DNA of 64,000 bases from Alphaproteobacteria bacterium (GCA_009377445.1 WHUA01000006.1:186001-250000); one strand, 5' to 3'; shown: positions 48,246 to 58,035, counted from the stretch's first letter. The notes: generated by a model from the sequence alone, not told the origin. Numbers and translations are program-made.

Positions 48246-49319
48246 ATGTCACACAACAGCTTCGGCCAACTGTTCCGCTTCACCACCTGGGGGGAGAGTC
48301 ACGGCTCCGCCATCGGCTGCGTCGTCGACGGCACGCCGCCGGGCCTCGCGCTCGCCGAGCCGGACATCCAGCAATGGCTCGACAAGCGGAAGCCGGGGCA
48401 GTCGCGCTTCACGACCCAGCGCAAGGAGCCCGACCAGGTCAAGATCCTGTCCGGCGTTTTCGATGGCCTGACCACCGGGACGCCGATCAGCATGGTCATC
48501 GAGAACATGGACCAGCGCTCGCGCGACTACGGCGATATCAAGGACAAGTTCCGGCCCGCCCATGCCGACTACACCTACTTCAAGAAATACGGCATTCGCG
48601 ATTACCGCGGCGGCGGCCGCGCCTCGGCGCGCGAGACGGCGTTGCGCGTGGCGGCCGGCGGCGTCGCCCGCAAGGTGCTCGGCGACGCCATCCGCATCCG
48701 CGGCGCGCTGATCCAGGTCGGCGCCCACCATGTGGAGCGCGAGCGCTGGAACTGGGAGGAGGTCGACAACAATCCCTTCTTCTGTCCCGATCCGGTCATG
48801 GCGGGCCTCTGGGCGGACTACCTCGACGGCGTGCGCAAGGAAGGATCGTCGGTCGGCGCGATCATCGAGGTGGTCGCGAGCGGCGTGCCCACCGGCTGGG
48901 GCGCGCCGGTCTACGGCAAGCTGGACGCGGAGCTGGCGACGGCGATGATGAGCATCAACGCGGTCAAGGGCGTCGAGATCGGCGCCGGCATGGGCGTGGC
49001 CGCGCTCCGCGGCGAGGAGAATTCCGACGAGATGGCGATGAACAACGACGGCACCGTGCGCTTCCTTTCCAACCACGCGGGCGGCATCCTCGGGGGCATC
49101 TCCTCCGGCCAGGACGTGATCGTCCGTTTCGCCGTCAAGCCCACCAGCTCGATCCTGCAGGCGCGCCGCACCGTGACGGTCGACGGCAAGGACACCGAGA
49201 TCGTCACCAAGGGGCGGCACGATCCCTGCGTCGGCATCCGCGCCGTGCCGGTCGGCGAGGCGATGATGGCCTGCGTGCTCGCCGACCACATGCTGCGCCA
49301 CCGCGCGCAGTGCGGCTGA
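48246..49319 (+). CDS. aroC: Chorismate synthase
   Basis: Last step of the shikimate pathway, converting 5-enolpyruvylshikimate 3-phosphate to chorismate with reduced FMN. 357 residues. All three family signatures are present: [19 protein letters not shown] near the N-terminus, the central [20 protein letters not shown], and [14 protein letters not shown]/[19 protein letters not shown] with [20 protein letters not shown] near the C-terminus. The last 10 bp overlap the next gene (GTG at 49310). Its position after fabI is a common alphaproteobacterial arrangement. Confidence 0.97.
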   Translation: MSHNSFGQLFRFTTWGESHGSAIGCVVDGTPPGLALAEPDIQQWLDKRKPGQSRFTTQRKEPDQVKILSGVFDGLTTGTPISMVIENMDQRSRDYGDIKDKFRPAHADYTYFKKYGIRDYRGGGRASARETALRVAAGGVARKVLGDAIRIRGALIQVGAHHVERERWNWEEVDNNPFFCPDPVMAGLWADYLDGVRKEGSSVGAIIEVVASGVPTGWGAPVYGKLDAELATAMMSINAVKGVEIGAGMGVAALRGEENSDEMAMNNDGTVRFLSNHAGGILGGISSGQDVIVRFAVKPTSSILQARRTVTVDGKDTEIVTKGRHDPCVGIRAVPVGEAMMACVLADHMLRHRAQCG

Positions 49320-49714
49320 TCGCGCTCTACGGCACGCTGCGCGATCCCGGCATGCGCCGCGGGCTCGGCCTCGCGGGCCGGATGCGCCGGCTCGGCCGCT
49401 GCCGCCTCGAAGGCATTCTCTACGATCTCGGGCCCTATCCCGCGCTGGGCGAAGGGAAGGGCGTCGTCCACGGCGAGCTGTTCGAGGTCACGGACCCTTC
49501 GGCATTCGGCGTAATGGACGCGTTCGAGGAATACGACCCGGCGCGGCCGAAGCTCTCCGCTTATGTCCGCGCGCAGGTGCGGCTCATCGCGCCCGACCTG
49601 GAATGCTGGGTCTACCGCTACAACCGCCCGCTCAGGGGCGTGCCGCGCGTGCTGGGCGGCGACTGGCTCAAGCAGCGCCGGGCGCCGCTGCCGATGAAAC
49701 AATTGAAACCATAA
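49310..49714 (+). CDS. Gamma-glutamylcyclotransferase-like (GGCT/AIG2) protein
   Basis: A 134-residue single-domain protein. The family loop [15 protein letters not shown] at the N-terminus and [20 protein letters not shown] with [15 protein letters not shown] fit the GGCT/AIG2 fold, including the conserved Glu. The start is taken as GTG 49310 within the aroC end; the open frame runs much further upstream only as a shadow of aroC. The enzyme class is gamma-glutamyl amine cyclotransferase or similar, but activity is not proven for most bacterial members. Confidence 0.85.
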   Translation: MRLIALYGTLRDPGMRRGLGLAGRMRRLGRCRLEGILYDLGPYPALGEGKGVVHGELFEVTDPSAFGVMDAFEEYDPARPKLSAYVRAQVRLIAPDLECWVYRYNRPLRGVPRVLGGDWLKQRRAPLPMKQLKP

Positions 49715-49799
49715 TCCGCGCTTCCGGAAATCGCGCAGAAATCCGCCAGACCTACGGTTCTCGGCAGAAACGATCAAACATCTGCCGAGGAGGCCCATG

Positions 49800-50663
49800 A
49801 TGCCGTACGCCCAGATCAATGGTTTTGCCGCGCACTACACGGAAGCCGGGAAAGGCGAGACGGTCGTCCTGCTGCACGCCGGCGGCACCTCCTCGGCCCA
49901 TTGGCGGAAGATCGCGCCGCAGCTTCAGGGCCGCTTCCGCGTCGTCGCCCCCGACCTCATCGGCTTCGGCGAAACCGGGTCCTGGAGCGGGGAGCGGGAG
50001 CTGACGCATGACGACTAGGCCGCGCTGGTGCGGGGCGTGATCGAGCAGGGGCAGCAGGAGGGGCCGGCAGGTCCGGTGCACGTCGCCGGCCATTCCTACG
50101 GCGGCGCGGTGGCGGTAAGGCTCGCGCTGAATTATCCGGAGCTGGTGAAGAGCCTGTTCCTCATCGAGCCCGTGCTGACCCCGCTGCTGCGGCAGACAGG
50201 CGAGGACAAGCTGTTCGAGATGGAGCGCAGCCTGGCCAACGCGTTCATCGCCGATTACGAGGCGGGGCGCAGCGCCAGCGCATGGCGGCGCTTCATCGAC
50301 CATCACAATGGCGACGGCACCTGGGAATCGCTGTCCGGCAACGCGCGCTACCGCTTCCTCAGCATGACGCGCGAAACGGCCGACGCCTATCGCTCCAATC
50401 TCAACAATCCCACGACCTTGTACGACCTGCGGGCGTTGACGATGCCGACGCTGGTGGCTTGCGGGGCCAGGACGACGGAGACCTACCGCCTCATCTGCCG
50501 CATCCTGCGCGGCCGCATTCCGGGCTGCGCGACCCTGGATGTGGAGGGCGCGGCGCATATGTCGCCCTTGTCGCACGCGGAACAGATCGCCGACGCGATC
50601 GAGGCGCATGCGGGCGCCTTCGAGCGCGGCGAACGCCGGCTCGAGCACCGCAGCGTGGCTTGA
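49800..50663 (+). pseudogene. Alpha/beta hydrolase interrupted by one in-frame TAG
   Basis: A 287-codon alpha/beta hydrolase gene with a single amber codon at 50016-50018. Before it: oxyanion motif VVLLHAGGTSSAHWRKIAPQ and RFRVVAPDLIGFGETG. After it, in the same frame: AALVRGVIEQGQQ, the nucleophile elbow VHVAGHSYGGAVAVRLALNY, and the His region DVEGAAHMSPLSHAEQIADA. The break reads ELTHDD-stop-AALV, where relatives commonly have a Tyr (DDYAA), so TAC or TAT to TAG is the simplest change. GAGGAGG precedes the start. Internal GTG codons near 50028 could at best start a fragment. Nonsense mutation, assembly error or, least likely, suppression. Confidence 0.82.
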
Positions 50664-50750
50664 GGACCGGCCGCCATTGCCTTCGGCGGCGCGCCGCGCA
50701 ATGCTTTTCCTCTAAGGCGTTCGGCAGGAACGGCTGCAGGAGGAAAAGGG

Positions 50751-51170
50751 ATGGCGAGCGGTAAGGCGAAGGGCAAGTCGCAGAGCGGGGAATTCAAGTT
50801 CTCGGCGTCCCATGCCCGGGACGCGGCATTCGAGAGCGGCGGCCTCCGGTCCTGCTTCGAGTACCGCGACCTCGGTATCGCGGCGGCGACGGGCGGGCGG
50901 GCGATGGCGCATGTGATCCGCGCCAGGAAGGGCGACTCCGCCGGGTTCGGCTGGCACAAGCATGTTCTCGAGTTCCAGATGTATTACATCCTCAAGGGCT
51001 GGATCGAGTTCGACTACGAGGGCGTGGGCGTCGTGCGGGCGGAAGCCGGCTCATGCGTCAACCAGCCGCCCGGCATCCGTCATGCGGAGGTTGCCCATTC
51101 CGACGACCTGGAGCTGATCGAGATCACGTTGCCGGCGGCGTTCGAGACGGTCGAAGCGGATGCGCCCTAG
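50751..51170 (+). CDS. Cupin-domain protein with basic N-terminal tail
   Basis: A 139-residue cupin. A lysine/serine-rich leader (MASGKAKGKSQSGEFKFSAS) precedes the barrel. Motif 1 includes HKHVLEFQMYYILKGWIEFD (H-x-H), and motif 2 EAGSCVNQPPGIRHAEVAHS has the second His, so metal binding is plausible. AGGAGGAA lies before the ATG. The TAG stop is provided by the palindromic element that begins at 51168. The function is unknown. Confidence 0.82.
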   Translation: MASGKAKGKSQSGEFKFSASHARDAAFESGGLRSCFEYRDLGIAAATGGRAMAHVIRARKGDSAGFGWHKHVLEFQMYYILKGWIEFDYEGVGVVRAEAGSCVNQPPGIRHAEVAHSDDLELIEITLPAAFETVEADAP

Positions 51171-51219
51171 ATCAATCTGCAATCGGGTGGAATCACCTGA
51201 TTGCAGGTAAATTGATCTA
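51168..51219. repeat. Palindromic element, family B, divergent copy (supplies a stop codon)
   Basis: Outer arms TAGATCAAT (51168-51176) and ATTGATCTA (51211-51219); inner arms CTGCAATC and GATTGCAG; 4-nt bulge GTAA on the 3' side; an extra GGTG/CACC pairing in the loop. It has the same architecture as the TAGAGCAAC elements with base changes on both sides of each stem. The TAG stop of the cupin gene is its first triplet. Confidence 0.8.
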
Positions 51220-51230
51220 TCTTAAAAGGT

Positions 51231-51272
51231 TAGAGCAACTTATCTGCGTCCGATCGGACGCAGGTTGCTCTA
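51231..51272. repeat. Palindromic element, family B, copy 2
   Basis: Outer arms TAGAGCAAC and GTTGCTCTA, inner arms CTGCGTCC and GGACGCAG, bulge TTAT on the 5' side. It matches the reverse complement of 32956-32997 at 40 of 42 positions. It faces the divergent family B element 11 bp away, forming a paired unit between the convergent cupin and histidine kinase genes. Confidence 0.85.
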
Positions 51273-51281
51273 GCCTGCGGA

Positions 51282-53084
51282 TTAGGCGCTGAGGGGTTGC
51301 GGCGAGCGCGCCGGCAGGTCGCCCGCGGGCCGGTTGCCCCGAAGTATGGTCACGATCGCCTCGAGGAACAGGGATGCGCGCACCGGCTTCGTCAGGTGGC
51401 CTTGTATTCCCGCCTCGCGGATCCGCGCGTCGCCGTCTCCCGCCACGATCGAGGTGAGCATCAGGACGGGCACGTCGCAAAGAAGCCCGTCGTCGCGCAT
51501 CACCGCCGCAACGTCGAGGCCGGACATGTTCGGCATGCGATCGTCGAGCACCACCAGGTCGAAGGCGGCGCCTGCGTTGGCCGATTCGCGCAGCGCCCGC
51601 AGCCCCTTTTCTGGGCCGTCGACCGCATAGGATTCGAAACGCCAGCTTTTCAATTGCTCGACGATCACCGTCCGATTGATTTGGTTGTCGTCGATCACCA
51701 GCACGCTCGCCCCCGCTATGTCGTCCGGCACGCGGTGCCGTTGCGGCGCGGCCGGGTCGAGCGGCAAGTCCAGCGAAAACCAGAAGCGGGACCCCGCGCC
51801 GGCTTCGCTCGCGACGCCGATCTTGCCGTCCATCAAGGCGACCAGCTTGCTGGAGATGGCGAGACCGAGCCCGGTGCCCGGCTCACGTTGCACCGAGGCG
51901 TCCTGAACTTCGGAGAACTGATCGAAGAGCCGCTGGCGCTTGTCGGCGGGAATGCCTACGCCCGTGTCCACGACGTTGAACGTCAGGCCGGCGCGGCCGT
52001 TCTCGGCGCTTCCCGACACATCGAGCAGAACATGGCCCTTCCGGGTGAACTTGATCGCGTTGCCCACAAGGTTGATGACGATCTGGCGGATATGGCCCGC
52101 GTCGCCGATGTAATGCGCCGGCAGGTCGGGCTGTATGCGGACGGCGAGCTCGATGCCTTTTTCCGATGCGCGCGGCGACAGCAGCATCGCGATATCTTCG
52201 ACGATTGCGGCAAGGTCGAAGGGACGCGGGCTGACCCGCATCTTTCCGGCATTGATCTTGGACAGGTCGAGCACGTCGTTGATGATGGCGATCAGGGCTT
52301 CGCCGGATTTGATGATCGTCGTCACGAACATGCGCTGCTTTTCGTCGAGCTCCGACCGGGCGAGCAGCTCGGCCATGCCGATTACGCCGTTCATCGGCGT
52401 CCTGATCTCATGACTCATCGTGGCGAGGAACTCGGATTTGGCATGATCCGCGGACACGGCTGCGTGCCGCGCCCGGTTCATGGCCGAAAGCGTCCGGTGC
52501 GCGAGGATCAGGCCGACGGTCAGCAGCACCAGTATGGCCGCCAGCGCCACGTGAAGCTGCAGCTCCATCCGCTTGTTGATCAGGGCGTAGTCGTTCTGCG
52601 CGATCACCTGGGCGGCGATGATCATTGCCTGGATCTGGTTCCGGCCGAGGCGGAGAAACTCCTCGTACGCCAGATACCGTGTCGCGGCCGGCTGTTCGGA
52701 GATGAGCGCGTATCCGAGCGCGACAAATCGATCGACATAACCCGCGGTGCCGTCGAAACCTTGGAATATGTCCGATACGTTGCTGTCGGCCGCGGCTTCG
52801 CCGTCGCGAAATTCACGCCAGCGGTTGTTGAATGCGGTCAGATCGGTGCGGACGTTGCCGGCAAGCTCGGCCCGGTGCAGTTCGGGCCTGTCGATGTAGT
52901 CGATCGCCGACGTAATCGACTGCAGAAGATAGCTGTTCATCTGGCCCAGCAGAATGACCCGGGAGAAAACCCGGTGCGATTCCTGGGAAGTGTGGTGGAC
53001 AATAGCTGCCGCGCCTACGGCAACCACGACAATGCAGGCGACCGTTACGTAATAAACGGGCGAGAGAATGCGCAGCTTTGTCAT
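51282..53084 (-). CDS. Hybrid sensor histidine kinase with receiver domain
   Basis: About 600 residues. An N-terminal membrane helix (ILSPVYYVTVACIVVVAVGA), a periplasmic region of about 150 residues, a second helix (LHVALAAILVLLTVGLILAH), then HisKA with the phospho-His in FLATMSHEIRTPMNGVIGMA, HATPase_c (NLVGNAIKFTRKG, DTGVGIPADK, GTGLGLAISSKLV), and a C-terminal receiver (VLVIDDNQINRT, phospho-Asp in LVVLDDRMPNMSG, Lys in LTKPV). The start ATG 53084 is chosen to place the helix at the N-terminus; GTG at 53111 is in frame. No response regulator or Hpt gene is adjacent. The stimulus is unknown; the upstream gene is a kappa-GST-like enzyme. Confidence 0.92.
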   Translation of the reverse strand: MTKLRILSPVYYVTVACIVVVAVGAAAIVHHTSQESHRVFSRVILLGQMNSYLLQSITSAIDYIDRPELHRAELAGNVRTDLTAFNNRWREFRDGEAAADSNVSDIFQGFDGTAGYVDRFVALGYALISEQPAATRYLAYEEFLRLGRNQIQAMIIAAQVIAQNDYALINKRMELQLHVALAAILVLLTVGLILAHRTLSAMNRARHAAVSADHAKSEFLATMSHEIRTPMNGVIGMAELLARSELDEKQRMFVTTIIKSGEALIAIINDVLDLSKINAGKMRVSPRPFDLAAIVEDIAMLLSPRASEKGIELAVRIQPDLPAHYIGDAGHIRQIVINLVGNAIKFTRKGHVLLDVSGSAENGRAGLTFNVVDTGVGIPADKRQRLFDQFSEVQDASVQREPGTGLGLAISSKLVALMDGKIGVASEAGAGSRFWFSLDLPLDPAAPQRHRVPDDIAGASVLVIDDNQINRTVIVEQLKSWRFESYAVDGPEKGLRALRESANAGAAFDLVVLDDRMPNMSGLDVAAVMRDDGLLCDVPVLMLTSIVAGDGDARIREAGIQGHLTKPVRASLFLEAIVTILRGNRPAGDLPARSPQPLSA

Positions 53085-53253
53085 AGCGGCACGCAGGATC
53101 GGCGCTCCCACCGTAAAAATGACGGGTCGGATATAAATGGATGCCCTTTGTCGGAATACTTATACGGAGAGGCTTAAGATAATATGAATTTCGATTAACT
53201 ATCCTGGCGGCTTATTGGTTTTTGTATCGTACTTCGTCCTTGGTCCGGGCGCG

Positions 53254-53856
53254 CTACTTGCGGTCGAGCGCCGCCTGCATCAGCTCGAAACGGTCGTTGC
53301 CGAAATACATGTCGTCCCGGTCGATGAAGAATGTCGGCGTGCCGAAGCCGCCGCGGGCGATCAGATCGTCCGTCGTGGCGAACAGCTTACGTTTGACGGT
53401 GTCGTCGGCGATCTTGGCGAAGAAGTCGTCGGCATCCATGCCCGCGGCCTCGACGATCTCCCGCAGCACGGCGTCCTGGGAAATATCCTTGTCGTCGCGC
53501 CAATAGGCCGTGAAGACGGCATTGGAGTAGGCGGAGATCGTGCCCGCGTCGATCGCCACGAAGGCGCCCCGCAGCGCCTTGACGCTGTTCACCGGGAAGA
53601 CGCTCGGCCGCACCATCTTGATGTCGAGATAGTGCGCCCAGTCGGCCATGTCCTTGCGGTAGTAGTTGTCTTTCGGCGGCACGGGGTTCTCGCGCCGCTG
53701 ATAGACGGTCGGGTTGACCTTGTTGAAGACGCCGCCGACGAGGAACGGCTTCCAGACCAGCTCGGCCTTGTTCCTAGCGCAGAAATCCTCGATCCGGTCC
53801 GAGGCGAAATAGGTCCAGGGGCTGGAATAGTCGTAGAAGAACTCGATAGTCGCCAT
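53254..53856 (-). CDS. DsbA/kappa-GST-fold protein (2-hydroxychromene-2-carboxylate isomerase family)
   Basis: A 200-residue thioredoxin-fold protein. The N-terminal EFFYDYSSPWTYFASDRIED has the SPWTY-type glutathione-site Ser in place of the CxxC of DsbA. KPFLVGGVFNKVNP, GGFGTPTFFIDRDDMYFGND and FELMQAALDRK match HCCA isomerases and kappa GSTs. Cytoplasmic. Such enzymes isomerise chromene carboxylates in naphthalene-type pathways, but the family is broad. It is downstream of the serine hydrolase in the same direction with a 97-bp gap. Confidence 0.9.
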   Translation of the reverse strand: MATIEFFYDYSSPWTYFASDRIEDFCARNKAELVWKPFLVGGVFNKVNPTVYQRRENPVPPKDNYYRKDMADWAHYLDIKMVRPSVFPVNSVKALRGAFVAIDAGTISAYSNAVFTAYWRDDKDISQDAVLREIVEAAGMDADDFFAKIADDTVKRKLFATTDDLIARGGFGTPTFFIDRDDMYFGNDRFELMQAALDRK

Positions 53857-53953
53857 GTGCCTGTCTTTTCCTTTGCGTCGACGCCTGACCTAAGGATGCC
53901 TGTCCGGCCGGCCGCGCACAAGCCGGGCCGGTTTCCTGCTGAATTCGCGGTCG

Positions 53954-55069
53954 TCAGCTCTCGAGCGCGGCGAGAATCCGCCGGTAGACGCCGTCGGCCT
54001 TCGTCTTCTGCACCCAGCGCAGGACGGCGACGAGGTCGTGTTCCGGGTCGATCCAGACCACATTGTGGCCCGCGCCCGCGAGGAAGAAGCTCCACGCCGG
54101 TGCGCTGGGCGCCCGTTCCTGCGGGCCATTGAGCCAGAACATGTAGCCGTAGTTGGCGTTCTGCCCGCAGGGCGCGAGCGCCTTCGCCAGATAGCGTTCG
54201 GAGAGGATGCGCTGCCCGTCCCACAGGCCGCGGCGCAGCAGCAGGAGGCCGATGCGGGCGTGGTCGTAGCTGTCGATGAACAGGCCGCCGCCCCAATGGC
54301 CGCCGCCCGAGACCGACTGCATCCGGCGCCCGTCCATCTCGACCCACGAGTTGCGGTAGCCGTGCCACTGCCAGTTTTCCGAAGCGCCGATCGGCCCCAT
54401 GACGTATTCGCGCAGCACGTCGGGCAGCGGGCGCCGCCACACGTGCATGAGGCAGAGGCTGGCCAGGTTCACGCGCACGTCGTTGTATTCCCAATGCGTG
54501 CCGGGCTGCCGCATCGCCCGCTTCGTGCCCTTGAGGTCGCTGTGGCGGTGATGATCCAGCCAGTCGGGCTTGCCCCACAACTCGCCCGACCACTCGCTGG
54601 TCTGCTGGAGCAGCATATGCCAGGTGATCGGACGGTTCTGCGGCAGGGCGAACAGGCTTTCATCGACCTGCCCGCGGAGTTGCTCGCAGACGGGCGCGTC
54701 GAGATCGGGGATCATGCCCCTGTCGAAGGCGAGGCCGAGGCAGATCGACAGGTAGCTCTTCGTCGCGCTGAACGTCATGTCGGCGCGGTCGGGGGTGCCC
54801 CATTCGGCGACGATCCTGCCGCCGCGCAGGATGACGCCGCTCTGCTCGCCGCGCGGCTGCATCGGCCCGACGATCTCGTTGTAGGGCGGCGGCTCGTTCA
54901 TCTGGTCGTTGACCGGACGCTCGAGATCCCGCGACCAGCGCGTTTCGACCGAGCGCGCGTAATCCACCGCCGCGGCGAGCGTCTTGCCGTCCATGCCGGC
55001 GGCTTCCGGGGCGGCCCGCTCCCAATCGCTGGCCGGCGGCACATAGGCCTTCGATGGCTGGTCGAGCAT
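53954..55069 (-). CDS. Serine hydrolase, beta-lactamase/penicillin-binding (class C) family
   Basis: A 371-residue esterase or peptidase-like enzyme. The nucleophile motif S-x-x-K is S101-ATK (TFSATKSYLSICLG), the Tyr-Asn motif is Y195-N196 (HWEYNDVRVN), and the third motif region is near GGGHWGGGLFIDSYDHARIG. There is no clear signal peptide, so it is cytoplasmic, unlike AmpC. It lies 18 bp after the last peptide-transporter gene and is likely co-transcribed, so it probably cleaves an imported amide, ester or D-peptide. The precise substrate is not known. Confidence 0.9.
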   Translation of the reverse strand: MLDQPSKAYVPPASDWERAAPEAAGMDGKTLAAAVDYARSVETRWSRDLERPVNDQMNEPPPYNEIVGPMQPRGEQSGVILRGGRIVAEWGTPDRADMTFSATKSYLSICLGLAFDRGMIPDLDAPVCEQLRGQVDESLFALPQNRPITWHMLLQQTSEWSGELWGKPDWLDHHRHSDLKGTKRAMRQPGTHWEYNDVRVNLASLCLMHVWRRPLPDVLREYVMGPIGASENWQWHGYRNSWVEMDGRRMQSVSGGGHWGGGLFIDSYDHARIGLLLLRRGLWDGQRILSERYLAKALAPCGQNANYGYMFWLNGPQERAPSAPAWSFFLAGAGHNVVWIDPEHDLVAVLRWVQKTKADGVYRRILAALES

Positions 55070-55087
55070 GGAATGTCCCCGGGTTGG

Positions 55088-56080
55088 TTATGCGGCGGCG
55101 GATTTGAAGCTGACCGACTCCGCCTCGTCGTAGATGTGGCATTCGGTGAATCCGGCCGTGCCGCGCGGCACCGGCCTCGGCGCCTTGCGCGAACACACAA
55201 CCGCGGCATGCGGGCAGCGCGGATGGAAGGTGCATCCGGCCGGCGGATCCATCGGGTTGGGAAACTCCACGCCGAGCTGGGCGTCCGGAATGCCCAGCCC
55301 CGGCTCGGGCGTGAGCACCGAGGCGAGCAGCGCCTGCGTATAGGGATGCTCCGCACGCCGGAACAGCGCCTCCGTTTCCTTCTCCTCCACGATCCGGCCG
55401 AGATACATGACCGACACCCGCGTCGCGATATGTTCCACGATGGCGAGGTTGTGGCTGATCAGGATGTAGGTCAGGCCGAGCTCCTGCCGCAGGTCCATCA
55501 GCAGGTTCAGGATCTGGGACTGCACCGAGACGTCGAGAGCCGAGGTCGGCTCGTCGCAGATCACGATCTCGGGCCGCATGATCAAGGCGCGCGCGATGGC
55601 GACGCGCTGGCGCTGGCCGCCGGAAAGCTGGCTCGGATAGTTGGTGATGTAGCGCTGCGGCAGCCCCACCAGCTCCATGATCTCGTCGACCTTGCGCTGG
55701 CGCTCCGCCGCGGTGCTGGCGCCATGAACGCGCAGCGGCAGCGATATGATGTCGCCGATCGATTTGCGCGGGTTCAGGGAGGAATAGGGATCCTGGAAGA
55801 TCGGCTGGATGCGGCGGGCGAGCTCGAGCCGCGGCAGGTGCGACACAGGCTTGCCGTCGAACAGTATGCTGCCGCTGCTCGCCGGCAGCAGGCCGAGCAG
55901 CATGAGCGCCAGGGTGGATTTGCCGCAGCCCGACTCTCCGACCAGGCCGAGCACGTCGCCCTTGTTCACCCGCAGCGAGACGCCGTTGACGGCCTTCAGC
56001 ATCTGCTTCTGCGAGAAAATGCCGGCGCCGACGGCGAAGGACCGCGTGACGTCGAATGTTTCCAGAAGTGCGCCGGTCAT
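55088..56080 (-). CDS. Peptide-type ABC transporter ATP-binding protein (DppF/OppF-like)
   Basis: Second ATPase (330 residues) of the importer. Walker [15 protein letters not shown], signature [16 protein letters not shown], Walker [14 protein letters not shown], switch His in [13 protein letters not shown]. The C-terminal oligopeptide-transporter domain with Cys pattern ([20 protein letters not shown]) is present and probably carries a [4Fe-4S] cluster, as in DppD/F proteins. Its start overlaps the stop of the other ATPase gene by 4 bp. Order in the operon: binding protein, two permeases, two ATPases. Confidence 0.94.
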   Translation of the reverse strand: MTGALLETFDVTRSFAVGAGIFSQKQMLKAVNGVSLRVNKGDVLGLVGESGCGKSTLALMLLGLLPASSGSILFDGKPVSHLPRLELARRIQPIFQDPYSSLNPRKSIGDIISLPLRVHGASTAAERQRKVDEIMELVGLPQRYITNYPSQLSGGQRQRVAIARALIMRPEIVICDEPTSALDVSVQSQILNLLMDLRQELGLTYILISHNLAIVEHIATRVSVMYLGRIVEEKETEALFRRAEHPYTQALLASVLTPEPGLGIPDAQLGVEFPNPMDPPAGCTFHPRCPHAAVVCSRKAPRPVPRGTAGFTECHIYDEAESVSFKSAAA

Positions 56081-57087
56081 TCCGCCATCTCCAGCTCGGT
56101 GGCGCGCGCCACGGAATCCGACGGGCTCATCAGGCAGCGATAGGCGCGCAGTTGGTCGAGAGCCCGCAAGTCGACGCCGCCCTTGGCGCAATCCATCCAC
56201 GCATGGGGACAGCGGTCGCGGAAATGACAGCCCTCGATATCGCCGATCATGCTCGGGACGATCCCGGGGATCGAGCCGAGATGCGCGCCGCGCTCGGTCT
56301 TGCCGGGCACCGGAATGCAGGACAGCAGGCCGCGCGTGTAGGGATGCAGCGGCTCGCCGAAGACGTCTTCGACATTGCCCTGCTCGACGATCTGCCCCGC
56401 ATACATCACCGCGAGCCGGTCGGCGACGCGGGCCACGATGCCGAGGTCGTGGGTAATGAGGATCAGGGCCATGCCGAACTCCCGCTGCAGCTCCGCCAGC
56501 AGCAGCAGGATCTGCGCCTGGATCGTCACGTCGAGCGCGGTCGTGGGTTCGTCCGCGATGATGAGGTCCGGGCCGCACATCAGCGTCATGGCGATCATCA
56601 CGCGCTGCCTGAGCCCGCCGGAAAGCTGGTGCGGATACTGCTTCAGCCGGCGTTCCGCGCCGACGATCCCGACCTTCTGCAGGAGATAGGTCGCCCGTTC
56701 GCGCGCTTCGTTGCGGCTTACCCGGCGATGGCGGAGCATCATCTCCTCCATCTGGTTGCCGATGGTGAAGGACGGGTTGAGGCTCGTCATCGGCTCCTGG
56801 AAGATCATGCCGACGCGGTTGCCGCGGAGATCCGCCATCTGCCGGTCGGATTTCTTCAGCAGGTCCTCGCCGTCGAACAGGATCGACGTGCCGGTCCGGA
56901 CCGCCTTCTTCGGCAGCAGGTCCATCAGGGCGAGCGAGGTAAGCGACTTTCCGCATCCCGACTCGCCGACGATGCAGAGCGTCTGCCCCTTGTCGACGGA
57001 GAAGGTGAGATCCTGCACCGGGTGCAGGATGCCGGCGGCCAGCGGGATATCGACGTTGAGATTTTTTACCTCGAGCAGGGCGCTCAA
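56077..57087 (-). CDS. Peptide-type ABC transporter ATP-binding protein (DppD/OppD-like)
   Basis: First ATPase, 336 residues, starting with TTG at 57085-57087, which overlaps the upstream permease stop (TTGA), with GGAGA 9 bases before it. Walker A is [14 protein letters not shown], signature [16 protein letters not shown], Walker [14 protein letters not shown], switch ITHDLGIV. The C-terminal region [18 protein letters not shown] has the Cys typical of oligopeptide ATPases. The pair with DppF-like makes the heterodimeric ATP engine. The compound imported may be a peptide, opine or oligosaccharide. Confidence 0.93.
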   Translation of the reverse strand: MSALLEVKNLNVDIPLAAGILHPVQDLTFSVDKGQTLCIVGESGCGKSLTSLALMDLLPKKAVRTGTSILFDGEDLLKKSDRQMADLRGNRVGMIFQEPMTSLNPSFTIGNQMEEMMLRHRRVSRNEARERATYLLQKVGIVGAERRLKQYPHQLSGGLRQRVMIAMTLMCGPDLIIADEPTTALDVTIQAQILLLLAELQREFGMALILITHDLGIVARVADRLAVMYAGQIVEQGNVEDVFGEPLHPYTRGLLSCIPVPGKTERGAHLGSIPGIVPSMIGDIEGCHFRDRCPHAWMDCAKGGVDLRALDQLRAYRCLMSPSDSVARATELEMAE

Positions 57088-58025
57088 TTTCGGTTCTCCG
57101 GTGCGAAGATGTCCCGCGCGCCGTCGCCGAGCAGGTTGATCGCGAGAACGAGCGTGAAGATGGCCAATCCCGGCAGCATCACGAGATAGGGCTCGAACAG
57201 CATGTAGTCCTTGCCCTCGGAGACCATGAGGCCCCAGGACGGGGTGGGCGGCTGCACGCCGAGGCCGAGGAAGGACAGGGCGGCTTCGAGCAGGACGGCA
57301 TGCGCGATCTCGAAGGTCGCAATGACCAGCAGGCTGCCGAGGATATTCGGCAAGATCTCGGAAAAGATGATGCGCCGCGTCGAGCAGCCGATCGCGCTGG
57401 CCGCCCTGACGTAATCCAGGCTTCGAACTTGCATCGTCGCGCTGCGCATCACCACGGTGAAGCGGTCCCACAGCAGGCAACCGAGGATGATGATCACGGT
57501 CTGCAGCGAGCCGCCGACGACCGCGACCAGCGCGAGCGAGACCATGACGACCGGCAGGGTCAGGCGGGTGGTGAGCAGGAAGGTGATGACCATGTCGACC
57601 CGGCCGCCGAAATAGCCGGCGCAGACGCCCATCACCGTACCCAGCACGCCCGAGATCATCATGGCGCAGAAGCCGATCAGGAGGGAGACCCGCGCGCCAT
57701 AGATCATGCGGCTGAGATAGTCGCGGCCCATCATGTCGGTGCCGAGCAGATGCTCCCACTGGCCCTTCTCGGCCCAGATCGGCGGGATCAGGCGCCGGAT
57801 GAGGACCTGGTCGAGCGGGTCGTGCGGCGCCAGCAAGGGCGCGAAGATGGCGGTCAGGATCAGGCCGGCCATTATGATGGCGGCAACCATGAAGCTCCGG
57901 TGGCCGAGGATGCGCCGCGCCAGCATGGTGGCGGCATTTGGCTGCATGACGGTCTCGATGCTGGGCATCCTGGCGGTGGCGACGCCGGCGCCATCGGTCG
58001 CGATCGCTTTGTCGGATGGTGCCAT
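57084..58025 (-). CDS. Peptide-type ABC transporter permease (DppC/OppC-like)
   Basis: Inner-membrane channel subunit of 313 residues. After a 35-residue cytoplasmic tail, about six membrane helices follow; GTDMMGRDYLSRMIYGARVS is the family N-terminal signature and ALSFLGLGVQPPTPSWGLMV the EAA-loop region. GAGGAGAGGCCG precedes the ATG. It is 10 bp downstream of the DppB-like gene. It pairs with the DppB-like permease to form the translocation path. Confidence 0.94.
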   Translation of the reverse strand: MAPSDKAIATDGAGVATARMPSIETVMQPNAATMLARRILGHRSFMVAAIIMAGLILTAIFAPLLAPHDPLDQVLIRRLIPPIWAEKGQWEHLLGTDMMGRDYLSRMIYGARVSLLIGFCAMMISGVLGTVMGVCAGYFGGRVDMVITFLLTTRLTLPVVMVSLALVAVVGGSLQTVIIILGCLLWDRFTVVMRSATMQVRSLDYVRAASAIGCSTRRIIFSEILPNILGSLLVIATFEIAHAVLLEAALSFLGLGVQPPTPSWGLMVSEGKDYMLFEPYLVMLPGLAIFTLVLAINLLGDGARDIFAPENRN

Positions 58026-58035
58026 CGGCCTCTCC

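Noticed and set aside
49800..50663. Recoded TAG or TGA (selenocysteine, pyrrolysine) explaining the in-frame stops
   Set aside because: The sites are not catalytic positions, no insertion element was seen after them, and TAG/TGA are used as normal stops elsewhere in the window.
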